From NCBI GenBank assembly GCA_035772785.1, contig JAOCPU010000002.1, forward strand, positions 1,240,001 to 1,304,000: DNA of 64,000 bases. The letters are read 5' to 3'. How positions within the stretch are numbered: position 1 is the stretch's first letter; the number at the start of each line of letters is the position of its first letter. Source of the stretch: Phlebiopsis flavidoalba. Taxonomy: Eukaryota; Basidiomycota; Agaricomycetes; Polyporales; Phanerochaetaceae. Under the pieces are notes generated by a model. It saw nothing but the letters and a program-made list of their open reading frames with translations. It searched no databases and had not been told where the DNA came from. A program made the translations under genes and the position numbers. Positions 45,062-57,400 of this stretch are shown here, one piece after another.

Positions 45062-46817
45062 CTACCCGCTATCGTCACCTAACCACTTCAGTGCGCGCTC
45101 GAGTTGAGCCTGCGGATCCTCCCCGTCGACCCATCCCCACTTGACTAAGCATCCGCCTCCGCGAGTCTAGGTTCATCAGTCCCGTACGCACTCCTTAGCT
45201 GGCACAATCGGCCAGCGTTATTCGAGGCTTCAAGGATATAGTTCGCAAATGGCAGACGGGACGTGTGTTCGTAGGCCTTAAGGGCCTGGGAGAGGTTCTC
45301 GGTCGTCACAGACGGGTCCCCAAGAATCGAAGACAAGATGAATGCGTCCTGAAGAGCTTGTTAGCGGCCCCGCGAGAAACACAGTAAGCTGGAAACCCAC
45401 CTCTATTGCTTGTCCTGCACCGGAACCTTGGTGAGGCGGCATAGCGTGAGCCTGCAAAGATGTTCAGCGGATACGGTATATCATAGGTTGGCTCGAGGAC
45501 ATACAGCGTCACCCAGCAGAGCCACGTTCCCTTTCACGTACACGGGCAAGGGCTGGAGTCGGTGCAAGTGCCCATTTCGAAGTCGTGCTGATGTGCTGCA
45601 TAATAATAAAATGGTGAGCGTTGCGGTTACATTTTTCCTTGGACGAACTCGACCTTGATCACGTCTTGAACCTGTGTCTCCCAGCCTTCAAAGTCTTTCG
45701 CGATCTCCTCTGCTGTGCTTTCTTCAACCCAAGGACCGTCGTAGATCGTACCGTCGCCCTCTGGGTCCGTCACTACTGCACCAAAATTAGTGGTCTTGCC
45801 TGCGGCGATGGCATAACGCCACGCAGTGCTATGAACCATGATTATTCGTTCGGCGCAAATACCACAATCTGTGGGCTCACCTTATTTACGCCACAGTACT
45901 GGTTGCAAAGTGTGAGAACCCACCCTCGTTCGCGAATTCTCGTCACTCACAATTTTTTTGTCTGCTCTAGAGCGGGATGCTTCTGACCATCTCTCACAGG
46001 CAGCAATTCTGTGGGTATTAGTGCCCTATAGGTAAGTTCTCCTGTCCACACTGCGCTCAATGTATCTCAGCATCTCGGTCTGGCCCTCTTGCGCCATATT
46101 CTGGAACATGAATCGTCGCACTACGGATTTGATCCCATCGCATCCGACCAGGACATCACAGGTTTGCGCCCGTCCCATCCGCGAACGCTAGCTCAATGGG
46201 CCCTGCTTCGGTCTGCGAGTACCCTTGCAGGCGCTTGCCAAGGTTGGCGGCCTGTTTCGGCACGCGGTCGACGAGGAGATCCAGGAAATGTGCGCGGGTG
46301 GTAGAGATGCAGCTTATCTGTCCTCCGCGTGAGCCCGTACACGCACAACCCCCCGCCAATAAGACGCACACGGCAAGTCCACAAGTTGAATACGGTGTCC
46401 CTCCGGACCTTGGTCCGACCTACCCAGGTATTCGTAGCAAAACGAGCGATCTGCGCTCACGCTCCATGAGAAACGGACAATGACGCAAGGCACGTAACAT
46501 ACCTCCCGACCCGTCCGTCGGCACGCCGGCGAGCTCCCGCAGCGACGTTTGCAGACCTAAGAGCGCGGCGACGCGCCACGTCCGGCCCCACACCATCACG
46601 CCAGCGCCCACTTCCTTGAAGCTACGCTGCCGCCTCATAGACCGCGATCTCGTCGATGTCGGGGTACCGTGGACAAGCCTACGGCTAGGCTCAACCCCCC
46701 GATACACCCCCTCCCGCTGCCTCTACATTGAGTTTAGGACTTTCTGCGGGGAATTCCAACTTCGACTGACCAGATTGCAACTCGAAATTTAGGACGTGGT
46801 GGCGAGGACATGGTCAT
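45062..46817 (-). CDS. FAD-dependent monooxygenase (salicylate hydroxylase-like), copy A
   Basis: The best ATG is at 46817 or 46811 (MSSPPRPKFRVAI). A short intron interrupts the Rossmann loop. The next exon gives GGLSLAV, then FKEVGAGVMVWGRTWRVAAL (46560-46630), ending in LAGVPTDGSG. The middle has LGKRLQGYSQTEAGPIELAF (about 46200-46260) and TNFGAVVTDPEGDGTIYDGP with KDFEGWETQVQDVI (45660-45790). The FAD-ribityl GD motif is split by an intron: NVALLGDA, then AHAMPPHQGSGAGQAIE (45400-45530). It ends DAFILSSILGD, LSQALKAYEH, LPFANYILEASNNAG and WGWVDGEDPQAQLERALKW, with a stop at 45062. These are class A flavoprotein hydroxylases (PF01494), which use NAD(P)H and O2 to hydroxylate aromatics. 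The substrate is unknown. This is the best-preserved of four tandem copies. Confidence 0.82.
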
Positions 46818-47233
46818 GTGGAGGGCATTCGCACACGGCGACAAACGTTTTGGGCTATGATAAAATGCCTCGATGCTTTGGTATTGATATTCTCGTACAT
46901 TGGAGCTGCCCTGTTCTTCACGCCGGGACGAAGTTGCTGCTGATGGCGGAAGGGCATCGCTATGAGGCTAAACCTGTCCTAGGTGACCATGACATTTGTA
47001 CTCATAACGTCATTTGGCTTACGTTTACCACAGACGATATCAGACTACACGCGCAAACCGGCGTATGTAACGCCTCATACTCTATAACGCTTTTCACGGT
47101 GACCGGATTAATTGACATTCTCTCGCAAACGAACGTTAATTGAATATGTTGACCGTAGAAATCAAAAGGGAAATGCACCACATAGGACTCGATTATGCCA
47201 ATCCACTTATAAATTTGGCTATTCCCGCAATCT

Positions 47234-49065
47234 CTAGGTCGCGCCTCTCATCAAGGTCAGGGCCTTGTCAATCTGAGCACCTAAGTCTTCTCCGTCCACC
47301 CACTGCCATAGATCCCTGGAATTCGGAAATCCCACGTGGAATAGTCGTCATCCGTGGAGTGCTTCTCTCATCTCGTACAGTTCGCCCGTCGCTGCAGAGA
47401 CTGTCATGACGTGTGTCGCGATGGGGAAGACGAATGCGTTCGTACGCCTTGAGTGCATCAGGAAGGTTAGCACGGGTGACAGATTCGTCACTCAATAAAG
47501 CGGCGAGCACACAAGCGTCCTTACATTAAAATTGTACCATTCAACTTTGCGGAGGTATCTCATAATATAGTACGTACCTCTACAGCCTGTTCAGCCCCAG
47601 AAGCTTGGTGTGTGGTCATCGCGTGTGCTGTCACAGGTACGTGAGGTCGTATTGACTATATGATCGATTAATGATCCCTTACAGCATCGCCGACTAGTGC
47701 AACTCTCCCGGTGACATACAAAGGTATGAGGCCGAACTTGATGTACGGCCCATTTCATTGGGTTTTCTATACACTGACAATGTGTTAGGTTCTTGAACGC
47801 GAGTTGTACAACCCACAATGCGATAGTCCTACCTTTACTACTTCCTGAAGCTCCGACTCCCAGCCTTTGAAGCTGTCCACAACATCCTGTGGAGAGCATT
47901 GCTGCACCCAGGGCTCTTCCCATGTGGTTCCACGTCTGGCTGGGTCCGTGATGAAGCCACCAACGTTGGCCCATTTTCCACGTCCAATCGAATAGCCGAA
48001 GAAATGCTGGATTTAACATTGAGTGGCACGCAACAACAAAATTTTAGCAAATTGAAAAGAAGATAAGAAGATAACTTGCCTTGTTCTGTCCACAATACTT
48101 GCAGTGTTTACGTGCACGTAAGTTTATTATTCGAAATTTGAGACGGACTGAGTCTTCACCATTATGGACTTTTGAAAGGACCGGATGCATCTCGCCATTT
48201 TTTCAGCGGTAACCTTTCGGAGGGTATCAAAGACCTGTATAGCACCTCTCCCGTCCACATGGGCTCAACATATTGCGCCATGCCTAAGTGTTCCCTTCCT
48301 TGGCAAGGCTTTCGAACATGCGCCGACGAACAACAGATTTGATTCCATCACAAGCCCAGCAGGACGTCGCAGTCTGCGAACGAGCCATCTGCTAGTTCCA
48401 GCTTGATTGAATTGGAAGAAGTTTCGTCGCAAGTGTAAGATACCACACGGTTTCCGAGGTGTGCGCAACATTTTGGGGCAGTAAATCGGCGAGCGTGTCT
48501 AGAAAATGGGCCCCTGTGATAGTTTTGTGTCCCGGATCTACATGAATCGTGAGTTTTATTTTTTGAAAAAGAAAGAAACAAATGAATCAGGGAAAGACAA
48601 ACGAAAACAAAGTATTTCTAGATCTTACGGGGAAGAATGTGGTGATAAATGACGAAACCTTCTTCTTCCCAAGTCTGAGCGGCGATACTCGAAGCCAAAG
48701 CGAGGATCTAATTGCTGCTATTCAGTCAGAGTCATAACATTTATATTGGCGTACTCGCCCGCGGACCCACCCACCGGTGCGCCAGCAACCCTACGAAAAT
48801 CCTTCTCGAGTCCTAGAAGAGCCAAGGCTCTCCAGGCCCTGCCCCAAACCATGACTCCCGCGCACCAATCTCTTTGAAGCTGTTGGCGGCCTCATAGACA
48901 TGTACTTCAATGTCTGGACACCTTGATAGAGAGCAACAGCACAATGCAAAGACCAGAAATTCCGCCCCCGCTGCGATTCAACATCTCAGCGTTTGGGTAG
49001 TGAGGATTGAACAGTGAAAGATACCATATTCCGACTTTGAACTTGTGTTGGGAAACAGCCATCAT
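47234..49065 (-). CDS. FAD-dependent monooxygenase, copy B
   Basis: The start at 49065 (MMAVSQHKFKVGI) is followed by an intron at the Rossmann loop, as in copy A. Then come GGGGISGLCI, SFKEIG with MVWGRAWRALALLGLEKDFR (48780-48850) and VAGAPVGGSAGE. The GD motif is again split by an intron: RVALVGDA, then AHAMTTHQASGAEQAVE (47590-47700). It ends DACVLAALLSDESVTRANL, PDALKAYERIRL and LWQWVDGEDLGAQIDKALTL, with a stop at 47234. HQASGAEQ replaces the usual HQGSGAGQ, a change at the normally glycine-rich loop. Several frame changes in the middle (47800-48500) are not all explainable as introns. It may be active or newly degenerate; same family and reaction type as copy A. Confidence 0.72.
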
Positions 49066-49136
49066 GTACGGGAATGAAGCCCAGATTCAAGCGAACGCAG
49101 CAATGTTCATCAATTGAGTGCTCCCATGCATGATGG

Positions 49137-49144
49137 TATATATA
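49137..49144 (-). promoter_or_regulatory. TATA box of flavin monooxygenase copy B
   Basis: TATATATA (palindromic) lies about 72 bp upstream of the copy B ATG at 49065. Copies C and D have comparable elements at 51429-51435 and 54136-54141, so the three genes share a promoter layout. Confidence 0.45.
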
Positions 49145-49559
49145 GACGAAGGGTAGTGGGCGGTACGGAACAGGCATTAACTTCTCATCCCGGAGAGAGA
49201 TATTTTCGTAGAGGTGCCGCCTGTTTCAATGGTGAGAACTGCGAGACGTCACGATGAGCTAATGAGAGCTCACCTAGCCCCGAAGCGTCGGCGGGAGCTT
49301 CCGGCTCTCATTACATTATCTCACGTTCTTTGGTGGCATTTTAGGGAGGATGCGATATGACTATCGCCAGCAGACTTTTATAAAGCAATTACGAGACATA
49401 TAGTATTCCGATTCACATCATTTTAACCGAGGTAAGTTGCTAAGTGCCAGTAAGTATCTAGCACGGTAAAATAGTTCAGAGACCCTACTATGGTCCATCA
49501 CAAGGAGGGTTCTCATAGGAGCCTCCGTCTGGCTACGTAAGAATTCGATCTAATGGCTT

Positions 49560-51378
49560 TCTGGATTTTGAGCATCCCGGGCCTTCGTTTACCGACCCAG
49601 CGGGACCACAAGCTGCGTAATGCAGACACGAACTGAGAAAGGTCGTCCCCAGTCGGCCCGGGAATTCACGAAATAAAGCGCCCCGGCCTCGGCGGACTGC
49701 TGTTCGCTACATTATTCACGAACGGTAGTCGAACGAACTGTTCATAGGACTTTAACGCCTCGTTGTAAATTGGCCCCGCATGTAGTTGACGGATGCCCAA
49801 GCACAACCGGCAAGGAACATATGCATCCTTAAACAGACCAAGAGAGTGGAATAAATTACTAACTCGCTCTCGGAAACGCAGCGGCTCTCACCTCAAATGG
49901 CCTGGCCTACGCCGAGCCTTGGTGTGCGACATGGCAGTGCCTGCATAATCATTAGTATATGCTTCAGCGAAAACCGACTGGCCAACGCCGAATTACAGCG
50001 CACCTAGAAATGCCACAGAAGCGTGGCATACAACGGCAAAGGGTCGTACTTGGAAGACCGCCCATCGTAGCGGCTTGTGCACACGCTACACGAGTAAGTG
50101 ATGTCAGCTCAAGAGAAACACATTCCGAAGGCTGGAAATCACACCTTTAGAACGTCGACAAGGCCCGGTTCCCAATTGGTGAAATGGTCAATGAACTCCT
50201 GTCGGTCGCATTCTGAAGCCCATAAAGGGTTGTTCCACGAGTACCCCAGGCCTCCGGATATGGTGACGAAATCCGCCGAAATTGACTCCATTTACCGAGA
50301 GCTATTGGGGTACGCGGCCATGTGCTAGGTTAAGTTTTTAGTACATGCGCCCTGGTGTATATACGCAAAAACTATGAGCGTTCTACCTTGTTGTGACCGA
50401 TGCAGTAACTGATACGCAAATGTTAGAGATGAGATATATGCCAGTCTCTTCGCATACACTCACCACCGTGGATCGCGTGAGAACTCGGATGTTCCCCCCC
50501 GCCCTTTCCATCTTCCAATGGAACTATCTCAGCGGGAATGAGAGTTCTATACACGACCCTCTCCTGTCCATACAGGGTTCGATGTATTTCGCCATGTCTG
50601 GTCGGCCCCTAACCTGCGAGCGTGTTGAAACATAACTTGCTTGCGTACAGAAGACCGAATGCCGTCGCATCCGATGAGAGTCATGCAGAGTGGCGCTGAG
50701 TGCCATCCGCGAACTTGAGTTCGAGGGTCCCAGTAGGAGCAAATCTCGAGTTAGGATACTAGACGCTTGCCAACAAGATGGGGCGCGGTCTTTTTGGGAT
50801 CCTACGCAAAAGAATATCGAGAAAATGTCCGCTCGATGGTATTGATGAGAAGAATCTGCCCGACCGATCAAGTCTCGAGACTTGCAATATAGCGAAACAA
50901 TCTCACAACAGGGCAGCTCTAGCTTCATACAAATGAACGACCTTTCGTCTGGTCCATCAGATAGGCGATAATCAAACTGAACTTGTGATCTATTCCGAAA
51001 AATTATCAGAGATCAAGTTGGCTAGTCTGAGGAAGCCAATCTCTTACCTTGCAGACCCGTCTTCGGGAACCCCTGCAAAGCTTTTCGCAGAACGATTTGT
51101 CTAATTCCATGAGTGAGAGGACTTCCAAGCCTCTACCCCAAATTGTAAAACTCCCCAGCTCCAATTTCTTCCAGGGCGCTGGGCAGACTCATATAATATG
51201 AGCCACTGGGTTCGATATCAGGGTACTCGACGTGAGGGCAACGGCGAGGAAGATGCCGCCAACTCCGCCCGCCGCCACTGTATCCCTCAGCTAACACGCC
51301 ATGCACAAGTTAATTTCAGCACACGTACCAGATGGCAAACTCTGGAACTTGTGGTGGGCGATTATTAGTTGGTGTCAT
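49560..51378 (-). CDS. FAD-dependent monooxygenase, copy C (probably degenerate)
   Basis: The start at 51378 (MTPTNNRPPQVPEFAI) is followed by the same Rossmann-loop intron (GTACGT...ATACAG). GGVGGIFLAVAL comes next, with IGAGEF in place of the VGAGVMVWGR block of the other copies. Recognisable later blocks are GRPDMAKYIEPCM near the dimer/substrate region (50570-50640), HAMSH in a shifted GD region (about 49930), and EALKSYEQFVRLPFVNNVAN (49700-49790). The stop is not clear. This is the most diverged copy; the loss of the canonical GxMVWGR segment and many frame breaks suggest a pseudogene, unless the sequence is poor here. Confidence 0.6.
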
Positions 51379-51428
51379 TGACTAGTGGAAGACGGGATCT
51401 AACTTAGATAATGTGCGTAGTTCATGGG

Positions 51429-51435
51429 TTTTATA
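51429..51435 (-). promoter_or_regulatory. TATA box of flavin monooxygenase copy C
   Basis: TATAAAA on the minus strand lies 51 bp upstream of the copy C ATG. It parallels the elements in front of copies B and D. Confidence 0.4.
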
Positions 51436-51439
51436 CACA

Positions 51440-52400
51440 TCGGCAGGCATGTTCGTTAGAATTGATAGCACAAAGGGGGTGACCAAAGGGTATTGACACA
51501 CTCGAGTTCTGGCATGATCGGGCTATTGGATGCTCAGATTACTACGGTTTTTGATCAGGTTTTCACAAAGAGGCGGAACAGCAACGGGGGAAACGACGGG
51601 CACCGTCATGAAATATATCACAGATACCATAGCAATAGGGGCGGTGCTAGAAATAGGTTATACCCACAGAACCCGGTGAGGGAGTCTTCCGAGAAACGGG
51701 CTGGGGGGAGTGTGCAGGTGATGCCTCTTGACGGTTGGACCGTAAATACTCTTGTATGATGCACGTAGCTAGTGGCCTCACCCTTGCGACCATAAGGGGC
51801 AGAGTACTGGCGCAAGACAGAGAAGAAACCATGCGTCCCTCCCCATGAATAACACCAATATTCATAAACGTCAGCTAATTCTGGAGTGCATCCCATGTTC
51901 TATAATAGCGGATTCTCGTTCAGAACTTGTGTGCGCTGAGGCTCGCTTTGCTGTTCACTCACACCATCCACGGTAACAGCACGGTCCCAGCCCCTGAGCT
52001 AGGAACGTGCCCTCGTTTTCTAATTCTAACCACGTTCTACCACACTTGCACCTCCCACTGATCCTGGGATAGCAGGCGCCAATGTAAGCATAGTCTGTTA
52101 CCACGTGTCTTGCTTCTTAGTCCATAACATAAGCGCCAAGCTATTTCTAGAGCCTTCGATAACGGGTTTGCAAACTGTGTGGAACCGCGACGTAGTGTTA
52201 CGCATTGAAGAGCTTCGAGCGATTAGAATGCTCCTCGCACGGAAAGTTGAGGCCAAGAAAGAATGCCTTTCATATCCCGTTTTCACCTGTCAAGCCCTGC
52301 CAGGATAATATAATATATAAAAAAATCACATTTTCCATTTGCCAGGATAAATACTAATAAAAATAAATATAAAATTTAACGCGTTCTAGACCGGCTCCGA
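51440..52400. other. Spacer between monooxygenase copies C and D
   Basis: Plus 51493-51759 (88 codons) and plus 52105-52308 are open but unrecognised. I find no family block on either strand, only an AT-rich tract at 52310-52390. It probably contains the copy D 3' flank and the copy C promoter. Confidence 0.4.
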
Positions 52401-54048
52401 TCAAACGCGCCACGTTATGGCCTGGCGCACCCAAGGTGTAGTACTTGCTCGATCGACAGCCCAGCTCCGCGCCCTGAGTTCGGCCTGTCTGGCATGGGCC
52501 TTAAGGTGTTAATGTGTGAAACCTACCTACCAGCTCATCAGCGCACAGCAGAGGACTACCGACAATCGCCTAGTAGCCGGCTCTACGATAGTGAACATAG
52601 GTCCGGCAGAGGGTGGAGATGGTGGCCATGGCCCATTTAAAGTGGGCGGTTTTGTAGTCGTCTAAGGTGTGGCTCTAGTCAAATAAAACTAAGCCCGATT
52701 TCCACGATGCCTTACCATGTTCTGGTACCTAGTTGCTCGAGACTAGCTCTTCAAAAGTTTCAAAAAGTCGTTACACTTCCTTGACCGCAGCAAACTTCGG
52801 CCGGCCCATGGGCCCTTCCAGAGACGGGAACCTTCTCATACTCGGGTTCAGTGGTACATGCCGACAAAGTCCACGAGTTTAGCCTTTTGCCAACGGATAG
52901 TAGCATACGATATGCTAGGACGCGCCCGAGATTTGAGTCACACGAGACAAAATGACTCTGGTATCACGACGGCAACTCACCGCTGATTCCTCCCTCTCGA
53001 CGTCCCTATTGCTCCTCCCACAGTACTGTCATTGGTGGTTGACAAGATTAGTTTGAGTAAAAACATCAAGAACATCACACACAACATACCATAATGGATC
53101 ACCTCAGTGACTGATGTCCCGGAGTGGCAAGAGTTCCGGATGGGACAAGGGTTCTGTACGCACGACTCGTGCCGCTGTAGAAAGGTTCGACGTATTTCAG
53201 TAGCCTGTCAGGCTTCACCTTCCTTAGCCATGTTCTAGGAACATGGTCGCGGCGTAAACAAACGGACTTGACTCCGTCGGCCCCGCCTATGAGCACAAGT
53301 CGCAGGTTTCAGAGGTACCACGATCGGTACCAGGGGGCCGGCGAAGTTGAGGTTTATGACATCTGTGGGGGCTGATTTGGGAATGTAGGACTAGCCCATT
53401 CGTTTCTTCAGGTGTGGCGACGCCTTTTCGGTTAGCCTCTCTAGGAGGACGTCCAGGAAGTCGTGCTCGATGGTATAATTGGCCAACGACTGGGCGAGGG
53501 TCAAGTAGGGAAGCTTTGAATAAAGGAGTGACTCACAACTAAAGGCATGCTGAGAAGATGAATACGATGGTCGTCACTCTGATCTGAAACCTGCGGAAAA
53601 ATCGAATCCAAATGGAGGATCTATGAAGTAGACGTTCACGCAGAGATACGTGGCATCGGCAGGCAACTTCCATACCTTGTGAACCATCGTGAGGAACCGC
53701 CTGCGACGTCTCGTAGAGTGTTATCCATGCCAAGTAGAGTAAGAACCCGCCATGTCCGACCCCAGATCATGACACCAGCACCGACTTCTCCAAAGTCTTG
53801 CGCCGCTTCGTAGACGTTCGACCTTGATGTCGGGATATTTTGCGAGACACACAGCGAGGGTGATACCACCAATGCCTCCTCCACTGTATTTAAGGAAATG
53901 GACGTTAGCTTTTTTTTTTTTTTTTTTTTTTTAGCGCAACGGAAGACCAGTCCCGAAATCTCACGAACCAAATTGCCACTCTAAACTTAGGTACCGAAGT
54001 GGAAGCTACCTCAGCCGAAAGGGCCTAAAATTCTGCGCTTTCCGACAT
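52401..54048 (-). CDS. FAD-dependent monooxygenase, copy D
   Basis: VPKFRVAI is followed by the Rossmann-loop intron, which here contains a 23-bp A run (minus strand). Then come GGGIGGITLAVCLAKYPDIK, VYEAAQDFGEVGAGVMIWGR and TWRVLTLLGMDNTLRDVAGG (53700-53890). The substrate/NAD(P)H-side DG motif is clear: LIGADGVKS-like with VEPFYSGTS and AYRTLVPSGTLATPGH (53100-53290). The GD motif and C-terminus (52400-53050) were not securely read, so the 3' boundary is approximate. The proposed ATG at 54048 is followed by an in-frame TAG seven codons later, which needs an indel or a later start. Family as for copies A-C. Confidence 0.7.
53910..53932. repeat. Poly-T run of 23 inside the copy D intron
   Basis: Twenty-three thymines on the plus strand (adenines in the transcript) lie within the Rossmann-loop intron of monooxygenase copy D. 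No equivalent run occurs in the same intron of copies A-C. Its length is uncertain. Confidence 0.8.
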
Positions 54049-54135
54049 CTTGGTGATGCCCAACAGCTGACGAGCTAAGGGGTCAATCGTCATCGAGGGG
54101 GGTATCCTCTGTGATGTGAGTGGGGTGCTCACAGC

Positions 54136-54141
54136 TTTATA
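54136..54141 (-). promoter_or_regulatory. TATA box of flavin monooxygenase copy D
   Basis: TATAAA on the minus strand lies about 88 bp upstream of the proposed copy D ATG. Confidence 0.35.
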
Positions 54142-54475
54142 TCTCATTGACTGCGTATCTGATATCGCAATCACGCCGGCTGAGAGAGAAGCACAATGAG
54201 ACTCCCGGTCGTGAGGATGGGAAACAGTAAAGGGACGCACCGACCCTTGCCATTCTAGTCTAATGGAGCACCTTCAGTATGTGTATGTGTGTTCAATCTA
54301 GTTTGGAATCTGGATCAGTGCGGCTTGATTCTCTGCTGACAGCGCGCAACGGTGCATGAATCGTGAGTACTAGACCGTAGAGCAGGTCATTTGGAGAAGC
54401 GTAGAAGATGGTAGAAGCAACACGTATATGCCGTTAAAAGTAATAATATTGAATAGAGTATGTTGCGCAACGCGT

Positions 54476-57400
54476 CTACCGCTTTCCAGCAATTCCAAGG
54501 CAAGGCGTTTCTTTACGGCCTTTCTTTTTGGCTGCCTGTGTGAAAGGAGAGAGACATGTAGGCATAAGGTCAACGCCCGCCTTCTGGACATCTCCCACCA
54601 GCTTTCTGCAGAAGGGTCATCAAAAGTCATTTTAAGGGATCTGGCTGAGTTACATAACCGGCCGCTTTATAGAACTCATGATCTACAAGCTTTGGGATGG
54701 CGATCGCCTCTTAGCTCTCCTTCTTTGTACCTGCCGCTCTGTCGGACGCTGACGCCCGACGTCTGACGCGTCCTCCCATTTCAATGTCTTCAGCGAGTCA
54801 TTGTTGTCCTCGTCGGGCGACCGTTTCTTTTTGTGTCCTTGTTGATACTTGACGCGCCCATTCGTATATCGTCCACACGGTGTGAAGCCGATCCACGGAT
54901 GTAAGAGTCAGATTCGCGATAAGCAGTTCCCCGCACGTCTTCTCCCATTTGCTCGTCATACGGTTCACCATCATCCTCGTCATCGATGGACCTCCGTTCT
55001 TGAACACGCTTCTGCGAAGCGGCTCTCGTTTTCGTCCCGTCTCTTGAAACGCGCCGCGTCCCTGACCAGGGGCTTACGCCGCTTTTTGCCTGCAGCATCT
55101 GCGGATGAATTGAGAGTTAAAGCACGGCGGAGAATGGGAGTGATGCAGGGTCACGTACTAGTGATTACCTGGACGCCAGCGCCAAGAAAAGATATGAGAA
55201 GATGCCATAGGCTGATCGTCATCAGCACAGCAGACGAGCACCACCAGCGTTGCCTTTACGGCCCTGAGGGCGAGGTGCTTGGCCGGCTTCCTCATCGGCG
55301 CTGTCCTCACAAGCTCTGTGACTCGCTAGCCTGCCATAGCAGAACATCTTCGAATGCATCCCCTGCTAGCAGGTTTGCTCGTCGAGACCTAGATGCGGAT
55401 TGTTAGTGTACAGCACAGCACCCCCCCAGCGTAAATTTCTTCAGGCAAGACTAAGCCTCATCAATACTTCTTCCTCGCCATTCTCAGCACTCTGCGCTTT
55501 CTTTCTCTTGAGGCTCTGTCCCTTCCTCTTCTTGATGTTCAGTAGAACCTTGCGGGCGTCCTCTTCCCCCCGCGCACGAATACACATCCTCCCAGTGCCA
55601 AATCTACGGATTCATGCGCTCGAAAATGTGGCGGACTTTTCGTCCTTTGAAGTGGTTTTTGGAGTGGTCATGGGTTCACCAGCTCGAGACAGTGCGGGGA
55701 CAATCTGTCACTTAGATGTGGGTCGGAGAGGAGATCCACTGCATGGGTGGTAGTGACATGGGCCAGCTTGATGGTAGTGCGGACCCGAGAAGCATATTTG
55801 ACGATCTCCCGGTTGTTCGACGGCTGACGAAGACCTGTACGGGTGATTAACGCTGCACTGTGAACGGAGACATCTCACGTGCTATTGCAGGGTTCTGCGC
55901 ACGGCAAGTAGATGACATCTATGGGTCCGTTTGCGTTGTGAGACGACTCGCATAAGGGGTGGCTAGAGGGCTTAAAACGAGAGATAACGTACCTCTAAAC
56001 TCGAATACAAGTCTCGAAACTGCGGTAACGGTCGCGCGCTGATCATAGTATGAGATGTGTTGCACCCAGCCAGACCCACGTGCTGCGATCATCGTCAAGT
56101 ATTCCTCGATGCTAGCCACCGCTGTGCCAAGGAAGGATATCAGAGCCAGGGTAAGGTTCCGATATGGTGCGCTTGACCTACCTTCTGGCGTCATCGCCTC
56201 TCGCGCAGTCCCATGATCCGAGCTGGTTGTCCACGGGGGGGGTGATCGGGGGGAGCAGGGGGGGACGGCAGGGGGTGTGGACCACGGTGCCCAACCCCTC
56301 GTGAGACATACTTGCGACCCATGGCCGTACGTAGACAAGATCGAACGCGGCTAGATGTTCTAGCCTTCTCTGAGGGCTCTTCTTCGTGCAAGTACAGCCT
56401 CAGAATAATCGACGACCCCGGAGTAGCCATGAGTAGATTTGTACTTTGGTGGGATTTGATGCGACTAGTTGGCCGAGAACAAGAGTGGAAACGGTCCTAC
56501 AAATCGAGATAGTTAGGAATTGATACTTGAACATAAAACCCCCCGATCACGATTACCTTCTAGGTGCAGCAGAGAAGAAAGCCGTCAAGGATAGCTATCC
56601 AGCTGCTGCAGAGACTACCTGTTGCGTCGATAGAGATGCTTACCGGCGCTCCATGAGCTTCGCCAGGATCTTGTAGCGCGCAGCGCTTTTGAACTGCGTT
56701 GTCCCTTGTGCTCTCCAGAAGCTCCTTGGATAAACACGTATAAAACTCGAAGAGCGCAGACGTGCACTCATCAGCGAGATGGAAGGTAAGGCAAGAGCAA
56801 TGATGAGCCAGGTCGAGGTCAAACCATAGCAATGGAGCACTAAGGCATTGTTCGGGTATCCTTAGGCTACAGGAGCCACTTGCGGCGGGGTTCAGGCGGG
56901 GCCGACCAGCGGCAGCTAAATTGCGCTGAGATTCTGTTTCAGCAGGGCGATGAGCTTGTAATAGGCCTTGGCGACGTCCTGGGGAAGATAATTTATGAGA
57001 GATCTTGCTTTTTAAACGAGAAGAAGGAAGAGTGATGATACCTTTCCTCATCAGCAATAGCGATCCATGTGCTGATGCACGTCGCCTACTGGACCTTGCG
57101 AGATCGCGTCGAGTGCAGCGCTGCTGAACAATACGTTGAAGAGCACACCAGCAAGAACCAAAACCCAACTCTCAATAAACCTGAGTCCAGTAGATATGCA
57201 ACATTTCTCCTTCGAAGCTTATGAGCGTGGAGCTGGAGATGGCGCTGCACGAGCAGGCCTTCAAGTCACGGTAGTTTGATGATTTGTAGTCCGTCTTCAG
57301 AAGCCAGGGGCAACGTTGGAGGTCAACGACGACTTTAAGAGCTTTCAGAACTGAAGGACGAAGTTCCCGGCTGCGAGTATAGCAAGCTGCGACAAAAGCT

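Larger units (their letters stand above)
39000..45150. repeat. Right copy of the tandem segmental duplication (functional copy)
   Basis: This carries the second zinc-ribbon gene, the full-length ETF-alpha gene and the junction to the flavin-monooxygenase cluster. See the left copy (32240-37570) for the list of matching blocks. The right copy is longer between the zinc-ribbon and ETF-alpha genes (about 4.1 versus 2.6 kb), containing DNA absent from the left copy. Confidence 0.75.
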
